Shown: positions 8,591-16,906 of the stretch, piece after piece
Numbering within the stretch: the first letter of the stretch is position 1
How the letters are laid out: every line of letters begins with the position of its first letter
NCBI RefSeq assembly: GCF_014647515.1
Contig: NZ_BMPI01000018.1
Coordinates: forward strand, 104,154-162,107
Length of the DNA stretch: 57,954 nucleotides
Origin: Dactylosporangium sucinum
GTDB lineage: Bacteria; Actinomycetota; Actinomycetes; Mycobacteriales; Micromonosporaceae
Reading direction: 5' to 3'
The notes under the pieces: model-generated
Databases searched by the model: none
What the model was told of the DNA's origin: nothing
Seen by the model: the letters and a program-made list of their open reading frames with translations, nothing else
Made by a program: the position numbers and the translations under genes

Positions 8591-9556
8591 GTGCAGTACC
8601 GGAAGCTTGGCCGTAACGGGCCGGATGTTTCGGAGATCGGGTACGGGGCCTGGGGGATCGGGGAGTCGGCCTGGATCGGGGCCACCGAGGACGAGTCTGT
8701 CCGGGCGCTGCACCGGGCCGTCGACCTCGGCGTCAACTTCATCGATACCGCCCGGGGATACGGCGAGAGTGAGCGGATCGTCGGCAACGTCGTCCGGGAG
8801 CGGGCCGGCGAGCAGATCTACGTCGCGACCAAGGTGCCGCCCAGGAACATGCGGTGGCCGGCGCCCGATGGGCTGGACCCGGCTGAGACGTTCCCGGGTC
8901 AGCACATCCGGGAGAGTCTTGAGACCAGTCTGCGGGTCAGTGGGCTCGACCACTTCGACGTGCTGCAGTTTCACGTCTGGAGTGACGAGTGGGTCGGGCG
9001 GGGGGACTGGCTCGACGCCGTCGAGCGGCTCAAGCGGGACGGGAAGATCCGGCTCTTCGGGGTGTCGATCAACGACCACCAGCCGGACAACGCGCTCGCG
9101 CTCGTGCGCAGCGGGGTCGTCGACACCGTCCAGGTTATCTACAACATCTTCGACCAGGCGCCCGCCGACGACCTGTTCCCCGCCTGCCAGGAGCACGGCG
9201 TGGGCGTCATCGTCCGGGTGGCGCTGGACGAGGGCGGGCTGACCGGGAACATCACGAAGGACAGCACCTTCCCCGAGGGGGATTTTCGCCGGCGGTACTT
9301 CAGGGAAGACCGGCCCGCCCAGGTCGAACAGCGCGTCGCGGCGATCGTCGCCGACCTCGGCATCGAAGCCCACGACATCGCCGAGACCGCGCTGCGGTTC
9401 GTGCTCAGTGCGCCCGCCGTCTCCACGGTCATCCCGGGCATGCGCAGCGTGCGCAACGTCGAGCGCAACACCGCGCTCAGTGACGGGCGGGGGCTGGGCG
9501 CGGACCAGCTCGCGGTGCTGGCCAAGCATCGATGGCAGCGGAACTTCTACTCCTGA
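8591..9556 (+). CDS. Aldo/keto reductase
   Basis: A cytosolic NADP-dependent oxidoreductase of 321 residues with the AKR barrel. The N-terminus is MQYRKLGRNGPDVSEIGYGAWGIG. The family signature block GVNFIDTARGYGESERIVG carries the catalytic Asp and Tyr, and VATKVPP carries the catalytic Lys. HFDVLQFHVWSD has the active-site His region, and the NADP loop is near STVIPGMRSVRNVERN. The substrate is not predictable from sequence. The GTG start is the first in frame and gives a normal AKR length. It is transcribed toward the next gene with a 25-base gap and may be co-transcribed with it. Confidence 0.93.
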   Translation: MQYRKLGRNGPDVSEIGYGAWGIGESAWIGATEDESVRALHRAVDLGVNFIDTARGYGESERIVGNVVRERAGEQIYVATKVPPRNMRWPAPDGLDPAETFPGQHIRESLETSLRVSGLDHFDVLQFHVWSDEWVGRGDWLDAVERLKRDGKIRLFGVSINDHQPDNALALVRSGVVDTVQVIYNIFDQAPADDLFPACQEHGVGVIVRVALDEGGLTGNITKDSTFPEGDFRRRYFREDRPAQVEQRVAAIVADLGIEAHDIAETALRFVLSAPAVSTVIPGMRSVRNVERNTALSDGRGLGADQLAVLAKHRWQRNFYS

Positions 9557-9581
9557 AGCAGGAGGAGTAAGTTCCGGAACT

Positions 9582-10679
9582 ATGAGACGGATGTCGATGG
9601 TTCTCGCGCTCGCGTTCGCCACCATGCTCGGCGCCGGAGCGTTCGGGCGGCCGGCGCCGTCGTGGCAGGTGCTCGACACCGGCACGACGGCCCGGCTGCG
9701 CGGGCTCGCCGCGGTCAGCGAGCGGGTCGCCTGGGCCTCGGGCACCGGCGGGACCGTGCTGCGCACCGTCGACGGCGGGCGCAGCTGGCAGCAGGTCGGC
9801 CCGCCCGGCGCGAGCGACCTGCAGTTCCGCGACATCGAGGCGTTCGACGCCTGGCACGCGGTCGTGCTCTCGATCGGCGAGGGCGAGGCCTCCCGGGTGT
9901 ACGTCACCGACGACGGCGGCAAGAGCTGGACGGAGACGTTCCGCAACACCGACCCGGCCGCCTTCTACGACTGCGTGGCGTTCCTCGACCGGCGGCACGG
10001 CCTGGCCCTGTCCGACCCGGTCGGCGGCAAGTTCCGGATCCTGGCCACGAACGACGGCGGCCGGCACTGGGCGGTCCAGCCGGTCGACGGCATGCCGGAC
10101 GCGCTGCCCGGCGAGTTCGCGTTCGCGGCCAGCGGCACCTGCCTGGTCACTGTCGGCAAAGCCAGCGCCAAAGCCGCCGGCAACGGCGCTGGCAACGGCG
10201 CTGGCAACGGCGAAGCCACTGACCGGCATGCCTGGTTCGCCACCGGCGGCGGCGACCGGTCGCGGGTCTTCCACTCCGCCGACGGCGGCCGCCACTGGAG
10301 CGTCACCGCCAGCCCGATCCCGAGCGGCGAGGCGGCCGGCATCTTCTCGCTCGCGTTCCAGGACCGCCGGCGCGGCCTCGCGGTGGGCGGCGACTTCCTC
10401 GCCCCGACCGCCGCCCCGGACGCGGCGGCCACCACGCGCGACGGCGGCCGCACCTGGACGGTGGCGAGGACGGTCCCCGGCGAGTACCGCTCCGGCGTGG
10501 CCTGGCGCTCCGGCCACGGCGACACCGCGTACGCCGTCGGCCCCACCGGCAGCGACGTGACCTACGACGCCGGCCGCACCTGGCACCGCTTCGACACCGG
10601 CTCCTTCGACAGCGTCCAGTGCGCCGGCGGCACCTGCTGGGCCTCCGGCGACGCCGGCCGCGTCGCCAGGCTGCGCTGA
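9582..10679 (+). CDS. Secreted YCF48/BNR-like beta-propeller protein
   Basis: The 365-residue product starts with a short signal peptide (MVLALAFATMLGAGAFG). It then repeats an Asp-box pattern, seen as VDGGRSWQQV, TDDGGKSWTE, NDGGRHWAV, ADGGRHWSV, RDGGRTWTV and YDAGRTWHR. This is a six- or seven-bladed propeller of the YCF48/sialidase-like type. Such actinobacterial proteins are exported and of unknown ligand. A low-complexity insert of three AGNG units (about 10178-10212) interrupts one blade loop. Starts at 9582, 9591 and 9600 are all possible; the SD-like aggaggag lies at about 9560. It may be co-transcribed with the aldo/keto reductase. Confidence 0.8.
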   Translation: MRRMSMVLALAFATMLGAGAFGRPAPSWQVLDTGTTARLRGLAAVSERVAWASGTGGTVLRTVDGGRSWQQVGPPGASDLQFRDIEAFDAWHAVVLSIGEGEASRVYVTDDGGKSWTETFRNTDPAAFYDCVAFLDRRHGLALSDPVGGKFRILATNDGGRHWAVQPVDGMPDALPGEFAFAASGTCLVTVGKASAKAAGNGAGNGAGNGEATDRHAWFATGGGDRSRVFHSADGGRHWSVTASPIPSGEAAGIFSLAFQDRRRGLAVGGDFLAPTAAPDAAATTRDGGRTWTVARTVPGEYRSGVAWRSGHGDTAYAVGPTGSDVTYDAGRTWHRFDTGSFDSVQCAGGTCWASGDAGRVARLR

Positions 10680-10695
10680 CGACGCCAGGTGCTTG

Positions 10696-11304
10696 CTAGC
10701 GGCGGAGCCGGCGCATCGCGCGGCGCCACAGCAGGAACGTGGCGCCGAGCAGCACCACCGTGACCGGGATCGTCAGCGCGAACGGCCACGGCCCCCGATC
10801 GGGCGACGACGCCCGCCGGACCGTCACGTCCGCGAGCAGCCCCGTGGCGAGCTGCAGGTCGAAGACCTGGCAGGTCTGCATGCCCAGCTCGCAGGTCGAG
10901 CCGGTGTCGAAGCGCGTCAGCCGCTCGCGGGCCCCGGTGCCGAGGTCGATCGAGGACAGCCCCATGGGCAGCGTCAACGCGACGAGCGTGGTCGCCGAGC
11001 GCCAGCCCAGCAGCCTTCGCCGCGGGCGCCGCCGGCCGGTCGGGCAGCGAGAGCGAGGGCACGGCCAGGACGGCGACGGCCAGCACCACGACGGCCCAGG
11101 CGGCAGCGGTGCCGAGCAGCCGCCGCCGGGCCGACCGCCGCCCCCGGCGGAGCACGCCTTCCGCCAGTGCCGGTAGAGCGCCACGAGGCACTCCTGCACC
11201 AGATCGTCGGCCGCGGGCCAGTCGCCGCTCAGCCGATAGGCGAGCCTGCGCAGCGCGGGCATGCGCGCCTGCACATACTCGACGTAGTCCCGTTCGTCCC
11301 GCAA
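10696..11304 (-). pseudogene. Decayed sigma-70/anti-sigma-like membrane protein locus
   Basis: The frame starts like a SigE-type ECF sigma factor: MRDERDYVEYVQARMPALRRLAYRLSG and AADDLVQECLVALYRHW. It breaks before region 4. A neighbouring frame then gives GVLRRGRRSARRRLLGTAAAWAVVVLAVAVL, which is typical of the TM segment of the partner anti-sigma-like protein. The original frame resumes with a different membrane-protein tail (CELGMQTCQVFDLQ, then PFALTIPVTVVLLGATFLLW). The sigma C-terminus and the partner N-terminus are both lost. The locus looks like two or three genes fused by deletion and frameshift. It is still nominally open for 202 codons, so a translated chimera cannot be excluded. 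Confidence 0.6.
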
Positions 11305-11413
11305 TCCGGCCTCCCGATCTTCTAGGAGTGGTCCGAGGACCGGATCGGTTGTGGGTCATCTTCCTCCGCCGCTGCCGGACCGGTGGGCCCGGCAGCGGCG
11401 TCGTCGGCGCGGC

Positions 11414-13183
11414 CTAGCCGATGACGATGTTCACCGTCACCGTGCGTTGGTCACGGATCTGGATGGGGCGGGCGTGGGCCAGGTCGGCGCCGCCGACCCA
11501 GCCGGTCCGGCCGTCGGTCGTCCGGTAGTACACCTTGATCCGTTGCGGCGCGATCCTCGTGAGGGTGTAGGTGGACTCGGGGCCGGCGCCGAACGTGAGC
11601 GCCTCGCCGGTCGCCGCGTCGACCGCCACCACGATCGCGCCGACCGGGTGCCCGGACGCGTCGGTGACGGTGCCCGTGAGCGTGCCGCCGCCCGTGCGCA
11701 GCTGCGCGTCGGCCACGGCCGTCACCGGGGTCGCCGTCCGGCGGTTGACCGCGTCGCCGGACCAGCGCCACTGGTAGCCGTGGCCGACGAACTCGACCGG
11801 CCACGCGTACGGGCCGACGCCCGGGATGCTGTACGTGCCGTCGGGCTCGCTGTGCCCCGGGCAGTTGTCCCTCGGCGCGAAGTCGTAGGCGAGCGCGACG
11901 ACGGATACGCAGGCGGTGACCGGCGCGCCGGTGGCGGCGTCCGTCACCCGGCCGTGGATCGTGGTCGCCGGGTCGAACCGGATGGCCGGCGCGGTGACCC
12001 GGTCGCCGGCCGCCACCGTGACCCGCCGGGCCTTCGCGCGGTCGCCGGTGCCGCCGGTCGCGCCGGCCCACTGCAGGCCGAGCGCGGGGTCGCGCGGGTC
12101 GGCGAGCAGCTGGTACGTGCCCGGCTCCAGCGGTCCGACCACGACCGAGCCCGGGGTCGGGCCGGGCCTGACGTCGGAGCAGAAGCCGAGCGTGTCGAGC
12201 CCGTAGAGGTCGCCGACCTTCGCGACGGTGACGCAGCCGTCGGTGGCCGCGCCGCCGGCCCGCTCGACCATCGTGGCGGTGATCGAGGCGCCGCGCCGCA
12301 TGGCGACGTCGAGGGTCGCCGTCTGCCCGGCCGTCACGGTGACGGCGGCGTCGGGGACGGTGAGGTGGAGCTGGTCGTCGATGTTCACGGTGAAGTGGCG
12401 CTGCCCGGCGAAGAGGCCGTCCAGCACGAGCTCGGCGCCGGCGGCGCACCCGCTCGCCGCGCCGTACACGCAGAATCCCGAGAGCGGCTCGCTGGTCGTG
12501 GCGTCGTGCGCGACGATCCGGACCGACCCGGTCGGCAGCAGCGTCTCGTCCACGGTCGTGACCTGCCCGTCGAGGACCGCGAACCGCTCGGCCGCGGCCG
12601 GGTCCAGCGTCCCGTGGGCGTACTGCGACACCCCGCGCGGCCCGGCGAAGGCGACCGTGTACTCGCCGACCAGCAGGTCGTCGATCCGGTACGAGCCGGA
12701 GCCGTCCGTCATCGCGCTCCCGCTCCCGGCGTAGACCGGGACCCCGGCCGCGACGCTGCCGTCGGCCCGCGTCACCCGCCCGGCGATCGACCCGGTGGGG
12801 AGCACGGTCTCGGTGACCTCGGTCACCTGCCCGGCGACCACCTCCACGGGCACGGCCGCCGCGAACGAGGTCGCCCCGCCGGACCACTGCTCGAACCGCC
12901 CGCGCACGCTGTAGGCGAGCTTGTAGGAGCCGGCCGGCACATCGACGGTGAACGACCCGTCGGCCGGCACGTAGGCGCTGCCCGCGTAGTTCTGCCCGAC
13001 GGTGGTGAAGACCGTCAGGTAGGCCCAGGCCGGCGACCCGTCCCGGTGCTGGAGACGGCCCGAGATCGTCCCCGTCGTGCCTGCATCGCCCACGGTGCCG
13101 GCGTGGGCGGGCCCGACCGGCAGCACGGCGATGATCGCCGCCGCCACACCGGCCAGCACCCGCCGAAGGGCATGGATACGCAT
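11414..13183 (-). CDS. Secreted carboxypeptidase-regulatory-like repeat protein
   Basis: A 589-residue exported protein. The signal peptide is about 1-28 (LAGVAAAIIAVLPVGPAHA). The rest is a run of beta-sandwich modules of the carboxypeptidase regulatory / Cna-B type, each marked by a G-x-V/I-x-D/R-x-x-G-x-P core. Examples are TISGRLQHRDGSPAWAYLTV, SIAGRVTRADGSVAAGVPVY, TIHGRVTDAATGAPVTACVSV and TLTGTVTDASGHPVGAIVVA. No enzyme domain or sortase signal is seen. It is likely a surface or secreted adhesion or matrix protein. The start at 13183 has AAGGAG six bases upstream, a good SD. It is divergent from the TPR gene that begins the RiPP region. Confidence 0.85.
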   Translation of the reverse strand: MRIHALRRVLAGVAAAIIAVLPVGPAHAGTVGDAGTTGTISGRLQHRDGSPAWAYLTVFTTVGQNYAGSAYVPADGSFTVDVPAGSYKLAYSVRGRFEQWSGGATSFAAAVPVEVVAGQVTEVTETVLPTGSIAGRVTRADGSVAAGVPVYAGSGSAMTDGSGSYRIDDLLVGEYTVAFAGPRGVSQYAHGTLDPAAAERFAVLDGQVTTVDETLLPTGSVRIVAHDATTSEPLSGFCVYGAASGCAAGAELVLDGLFAGQRHFTVNIDDQLHLTVPDAAVTVTAGQTATLDVAMRRGASITATMVERAGGAATDGCVTVAKVGDLYGLDTLGFCSDVRPGPTPGSVVVGPLEPGTYQLLADPRDPALGLQWAGATGGTGDRAKARRVTVAAGDRVTAPAIRFDPATTIHGRVTDAATGAPVTACVSVVALAYDFAPRDNCPGHSEPDGTYSIPGVGPYAWPVEFVGHGYQWRWSGDAVNRRTATPVTAVADAQLRTGGGTLTGTVTDASGHPVGAIVVAVDAATGEALTFGAGPESTYTLTRIAPQRIKVYYRTTDGRTGWVGGADLAHARPIQIRDQRTVTVNIVIG

Positions 13184-13302
13184 GCACACTCCTTGATGTC
13201 GATGGATTCGGCGCTGATCATGCCGCAAGATCGCCCGGGGTGCTGTACCGCGGCGGCCGATGAGCGATTCGCCGGCTGGCGTCCCGTCGTTACCGTCGGG
13301 GC

Positions 13303-14967
13303 GTGCCGCATGGGAAGCAGAGGCGTGCTGCCGAGGTTCGCCGCGACATCGCCCCGGAAGACTGGCTGCGGTTCCAGAGGGTCTACGAACGGGCCGAGCG
13401 GGCCGGCGACCTGGACCGGATGGCCTCCGCCCTCCTGGAGTACTGCGGGCCGCGGCTGGCGGGCATGCGCACCGCCAACCGCGAGCTGCTGCTCGCGCGG
13501 CTGCGGGAGCTGGCGGCGTCGATCGACCCCCGGTCGTCGCTGGGACTGCAGATCCGGGCCCGGCTGGCGAGCGAGCAGGGCAACCACCGGACGCTCCTCG
13601 TGATCGTCCGGGAGGCGACGGAGGCGGGCGATCCCACGGCCCGGGCCACGGCCCTCGGGCTCGCCCACCACCGCCTGCTGGGTCCCGGCTGCCCCCAGCG
13701 GCCGCGGCTGCGCAGGGCGCTGGCCGCGGAGCTGGTCGCCGAGAGCGCCCGGACCGGTCAGGACGCGAACGCGCTGGAGGGACTGCTGTACCAGACCGTC
13801 GACCTGTTCATCGACGGTGACCGGCATGCCGGGCGGAGCCTCACCGAGCTGCGGGAGGTCCTCGCCCGGCGGCAGCATCCGCCGATCTCCGGCCACGTGC
13901 AGGCGATCGAGGTCATGCTGTCGATCCGGGCGGGACGGCTCGACCTGGCCGAGGCCGGCGCCGAGGCCCGGTACGAGTGGGCAACCGCCCTGGAACACCA
14001 CGACGCCACGCCCGTCTACTGGGGGCAGCTGGCGGCCGTGCGCTGGTACCAGGGCCGCATCGCGGAGCTGCTGCCGCGCATGCACGACCCGCACCTGGCG
14101 CTGGCCGACAGCGGCCCGTACGCGATGCTCGCGCTGGCCGCGGCGGCCGCCGGCGACCGGTTCGCCGCCGAGAGCGCGATCGCGTCGCTGGTCGGCCGGG
14201 ACCGGCCCAGGTCCGGCTGGTGGCTCGCGTCCATGCTGCTCGTGGTCGAGGCCGCGGTCCTGCTCGGGGACGCGGAGACGTGCGCCCGCGCCTACGAGAC
14301 GCTGCGCCCGTACGCCGACCAGCCGGCCGTGGCCGGGCTGGCCGTGGTGTGCCTCGGCTCGATGCAGCACGCGCTGGGCCTGGCCGCGCTGGGTGCGGGA
14401 GACGTGGACCGGGCGGTCGAGCATCTGCGCCTCGCCGTGCAGGACAATCTGGCCCTGCGGCACTGGCCCGCCCTGATCCGGTCGCGGACGCGGTACGCGC
14501 AGGCACTGACCCGCCGGCGCGGCGCGGACGATGCCGCCCTCGCCCACCAGCAGGTGACGGCCGCGCGCGAGGAGGCCGCCGCGCTCGGCCTGCCCACCGG
14601 TCCCCACGACGAGCCGGCGGCCGGCGACCGCGGTCCGGTCACCTGCCGCCGCGAGGGCCAGTGGTGGCTGCTCCGGTTCGACGGGCGCGAGGTGCGCGTC
14701 CCCTCCCGGTCCGGCCTGCCGTACCTGGCGGTCCTGCTGGCCGATCCCGCCCGCGACATCACCGCCGCCGAGCTGGCGGCCGGCGTTGACGCCCTGCGCA
14801 CCGCGGCTCGGGAGGTCCCCGCGCCGGGCGAGCAGGACCGGGTGCGCAGCACCGTCTCGAAGGCGATCCGCCGCTGTATCGACTCGATCAGCCGCGTCGA
14901 CGCGGAGCTCGGCCGGCACCTGCGCGCCACCGTGCGGACGGGAACGCACTGCTCGTACCGGCCGTGA
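13303..14967 (+). CDS. TPR-containing putative regulator, paralogue of the 34376-36304 gene
   Basis: A 554-residue cytosolic protein made mostly of helical TPR-like repeats (about 10-430) with a conserved C-terminal module of about 100 residues. Its end, RVRSTVSKAIRRCIDSISRVDAELGRHLRATVRTG, is followed by HCSYRP. The C-terminus and many internal blocks (LYQTVDLFIDGDRHAGRSLTELRE, LGAGDVDRAVEHLRLAV) match the protein at 34376-36304. The two genes bracket the RiPP cluster. No catalytic motif, P-loop or classical HTH is seen. The ending resembles C-terminal parts of large actinomycete signalling ATPases, here without the ATPase. A regulatory or scaffold role is inferred. GTG at 13303 is the most upstream convincing start, but the SD is weak. 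Confidence 0.7.
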   Translation: MPHGKQRRAAEVRRDIAPEDWLRFQRVYERAERAGDLDRMASALLEYCGPRLAGMRTANRELLLARLRELAASIDPRSSLGLQIRARLASEQGNHRTLLVIVREATEAGDPTARATALGLAHHRLLGPGCPQRPRLRRALAAELVAESARTGQDANALEGLLYQTVDLFIDGDRHAGRSLTELREVLARRQHPPISGHVQAIEVMLSIRAGRLDLAEAGAEARYEWATALEHHDATPVYWGQLAAVRWYQGRIAELLPRMHDPHLALADSGPYAMLALAAAAAGDRFAAESAIASLVGRDRPRSGWWLASMLLVVEAAVLLGDAETCARAYETLRPYADQPAVAGLAVVCLGSMQHALGLAALGAGDVDRAVEHLRLAVQDNLALRHWPALIRSRTRYAQALTRRRGADDAALAHQQVTAAREEAAALGLPTGPHDEPAAGDRGPVTCRREGQWWLLRFDGREVRVPSRSGLPYLAVLLADPARDITAAELAAGVDALRTAAREVPAPGEQDRVRSTVSKAIRRCIDSISRVDAELGRHLRATVRTGTHCSYRP

Positions 14968-15134
14968 CGCCGGTCGGCAATCGGACAGACCCGGCCCGCT
15001 GACGGCGGACATCGACGCCCGTAACGCCTGCCCGCGATCTCCCCTGGACCAGGACCGCCGGCGGATGCCCGTGTCCTCGGCCGAGTCTGCACCGAGACGC
15101 ACGCTAGACGGCCGGCGCAAGTCATGGCACACCC

Positions 15135-15154
15135 CGTGTCCCGGCGTGTCCCGG
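15135..15154 (+). promoter_or_regulatory. Tandem direct repeat, candidate SARP-binding site
   Basis: CGTGTCCCGG occurs twice head to tail, 15135-15144 and 15145-15154, about 45 bases upstream of the SARP start. SARP activators bind tandem direct heptamer-like repeats near one helical turn apart next to the -10 region. The spacing of 10 (more usually 11) and the position fit an autoregulatory site. No clear -10/-35 pair could be assigned. The rest of the 14968-15197 interval shows nothing else. Confidence 0.45.
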
Positions 15155-15197
15155 GATGGAACACCTCCTGCCGTGAGAGCAACAGGGGAGGGTGTGG

Positions 15198-16877
15198 ATG
15201 CGGTTCTCGGTGCTTGGTCTCGTGAGCGTCAGCGACGGTACGGAAACCGTGGTCCTGCCGTCCTCGAAACCGACGTCGCTGCTCGCGGCGCTGCTGCTGC
15301 GGCCCAACCAGACCGTCCGGGCCGAGTACCTGCAGCACGTGGTCTGGGAGAGCTCGCCACCCTCCAGCGCCAAGGCGACGTTGCAGACCTACGTGCTGCG
15401 CCTCCGGAGGATCTTCCGCAACCTCGGCTTCGCGGAGAGCGTCATCGAGACGGTGCCCGGGGGCTACCGGTTTCCGGCGACCGCGGCCACGCTCGACCTC
15501 GTCGAGTTCCGGGAACTGGTCGCCGGTGCGCCGCTGAGCGCAAGCCCGCGAGCCGAGCTCGACCTGCTGCGCCGGGCGTTGGCGCTCTGGCAGGGGCCGC
15601 CGTTGGCGAACATCCAGTCCGGCCTGCTGCAGCGCGACGACCTTCCCGCCCTGACCGAGGAGTGGCTGCGAGCGGCGGAACGCCGGTTCGACCTGGAGCT
15701 CGAGGTCGGGCCGCACCGCGAGGTGATCGCCGAGCTTCGTTCGGCCGTCCGGGAACACCCGGGCTACGAGCGGTTCTGGGAGCAGCTGATCGAGCTGCTG
15801 TACCGGTCCGGCCGCCAGGCGGACGCGCTGAACGAGTACGGCAACGTCAAGCGGTACCTGCGCGATCAGCTCGGGATCGACCCGGGCAGCGGCCTGCAGC
15901 GGCTGGAGCTGGCGATCCTGCGCGGCGAGACGCCCGAGCCCCGCGCCGGCGCCGCGCAGCGCCGCCCGCCGTCGATCGCCGAGCCGGATCCGCCGCACTT
16001 CACGGGGCGGGCGGTCGAGATGGAGGCGCTGCTCTCCTGGCTGTCCGCCGACAAGCCGGCCCCGCTGGTCGTCATCTCCGGACCACCCGGCATCGGCAAG
16101 ACCGCGCTGGCGGTCCATGTGGCGCACGCGGTCCGGGCAACCTACCCGGACCAGCGGCACGTCGTGCGCATGACGGACGCCGGCGGTGCGCCGCGACCGG
16201 CCGCCGAGATCGCGGCCGAGGTCGCCCACCGGCGGTCGGCGGCCGCCGACCCGGCCCGGACCCTGCTGGTGTTCGACGACGTGGCCGGGGCGGCGCAGCT
16301 GCGCCCGCTGCTGGACGCCGGTGCGAGCGGCGCGACGATCGTCACGTCCCGGTCGAGCCTGGCCGGCCTCGCGACCCGCCGCGGCAGCGTCGTCCTGCGC
16401 CTGGGCCCGCTCGATCCGGCCGACTCCGTCCGCCTGCTCGCCGCGAACCTCGGTGCCGGGGTGCGCGTCGACGCGGGCACGGCGCTGGCCGTCGCCGAGG
16501 CGTGCGGGCACTTTCCGGCGGCGCTGCTGATCGCGGCCATACGGCTGTCGGTCGCCGGGCCCGGGGCGTTCGCGGCATCGGTGGCCGGCCTGACCGCCGA
16601 CCCGATGGGCTGGCTGACCGTCGGGCCGGACCGGGCGATGTCGGTGTTCCACCTCTTCGACAGCTACCTGTCCGCGCTGAAACCGCAGCTCGTGGAGGCG
16701 TTCCACGCCGTGGCCCGCGCGCCCGTGGACGAACCGCGGCCGGCGAGCGCCGACGACCTGCTCGAGGACCTCGTCGACGCGAGCCTGCTGGAGGCCGGCC
16801 GCGGCGGCGAGTACCGGATGTATCCGCTGTTCAGCAGCTATGCCACCGCCTCGGCGCTCGCGATGCGGCCCGCGTGA
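15198..16877 (+). CDS. SARP-family transcriptional regulator with NB-ARC-like ATPase domain
   Basis: A pathway-specific regulator of 559 residues in the AfsR/SARP style. An OmpR-like winged helix (about 1-95: MRFSVLGLVSV, QTYVLRLRRIFRN, PGGYRFPA) is followed by a bacterial transcriptional activation (BTAD) helical domain (about 98-245: DLVEFRELV, REHPGYERFWEQLIELLYRSGRQADALNEYG). An NB-ARC/STAND-type ATPase follows, with P-loop GPPGIGKTAL near residue 297 and a Walker-B-like LLVFDDV. Unlike full AfsR it has no C-terminal TPRs. I choose ATG at 15198 over GTG at 15192 because aggggagg sits seven bases upstream of the ATG. It is 29 bases ahead of the first biosynthetic gene and is very likely its activator. 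Confidence 0.9.
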   Translation: MRFSVLGLVSVSDGTETVVLPSSKPTSLLAALLLRPNQTVRAEYLQHVVWESSPPSSAKATLQTYVLRLRRIFRNLGFAESVIETVPGGYRFPATAATLDLVEFRELVAGAPLSASPRAELDLLRRALALWQGPPLANIQSGLLQRDDLPALTEEWLRAAERRFDLELEVGPHREVIAELRSAVREHPGYERFWEQLIELLYRSGRQADALNEYGNVKRYLRDQLGIDPGSGLQRLELAILRGETPEPRAGAAQRRPPSIAEPDPPHFTGRAVEMEALLSWLSADKPAPLVVISGPPGIGKTALAVHVAHAVRATYPDQRHVVRMTDAGGAPRPAAEIAAEVAHRRSAAADPARTLLVFDDVAGAAQLRPLLDAGASGATIVTSRSSLAGLATRRGSVVLRLGPLDPADSVRLLAANLGAGVRVDAGTALAVAEACGHFPAALLIAAIRLSVAGPGAFAASVAGLTADPMGWLTVGPDRAMSVFHLFDSYLSALKPQLVEAFHAVARAPVDEPRPASADDLLEDLVDASLLEAGRGGEYRMYPLFSSYATASALAMRPA

Positions 16878-16906
16878 CCTTTTCGAACCCGATTGGAGAC
16901 AACGCA

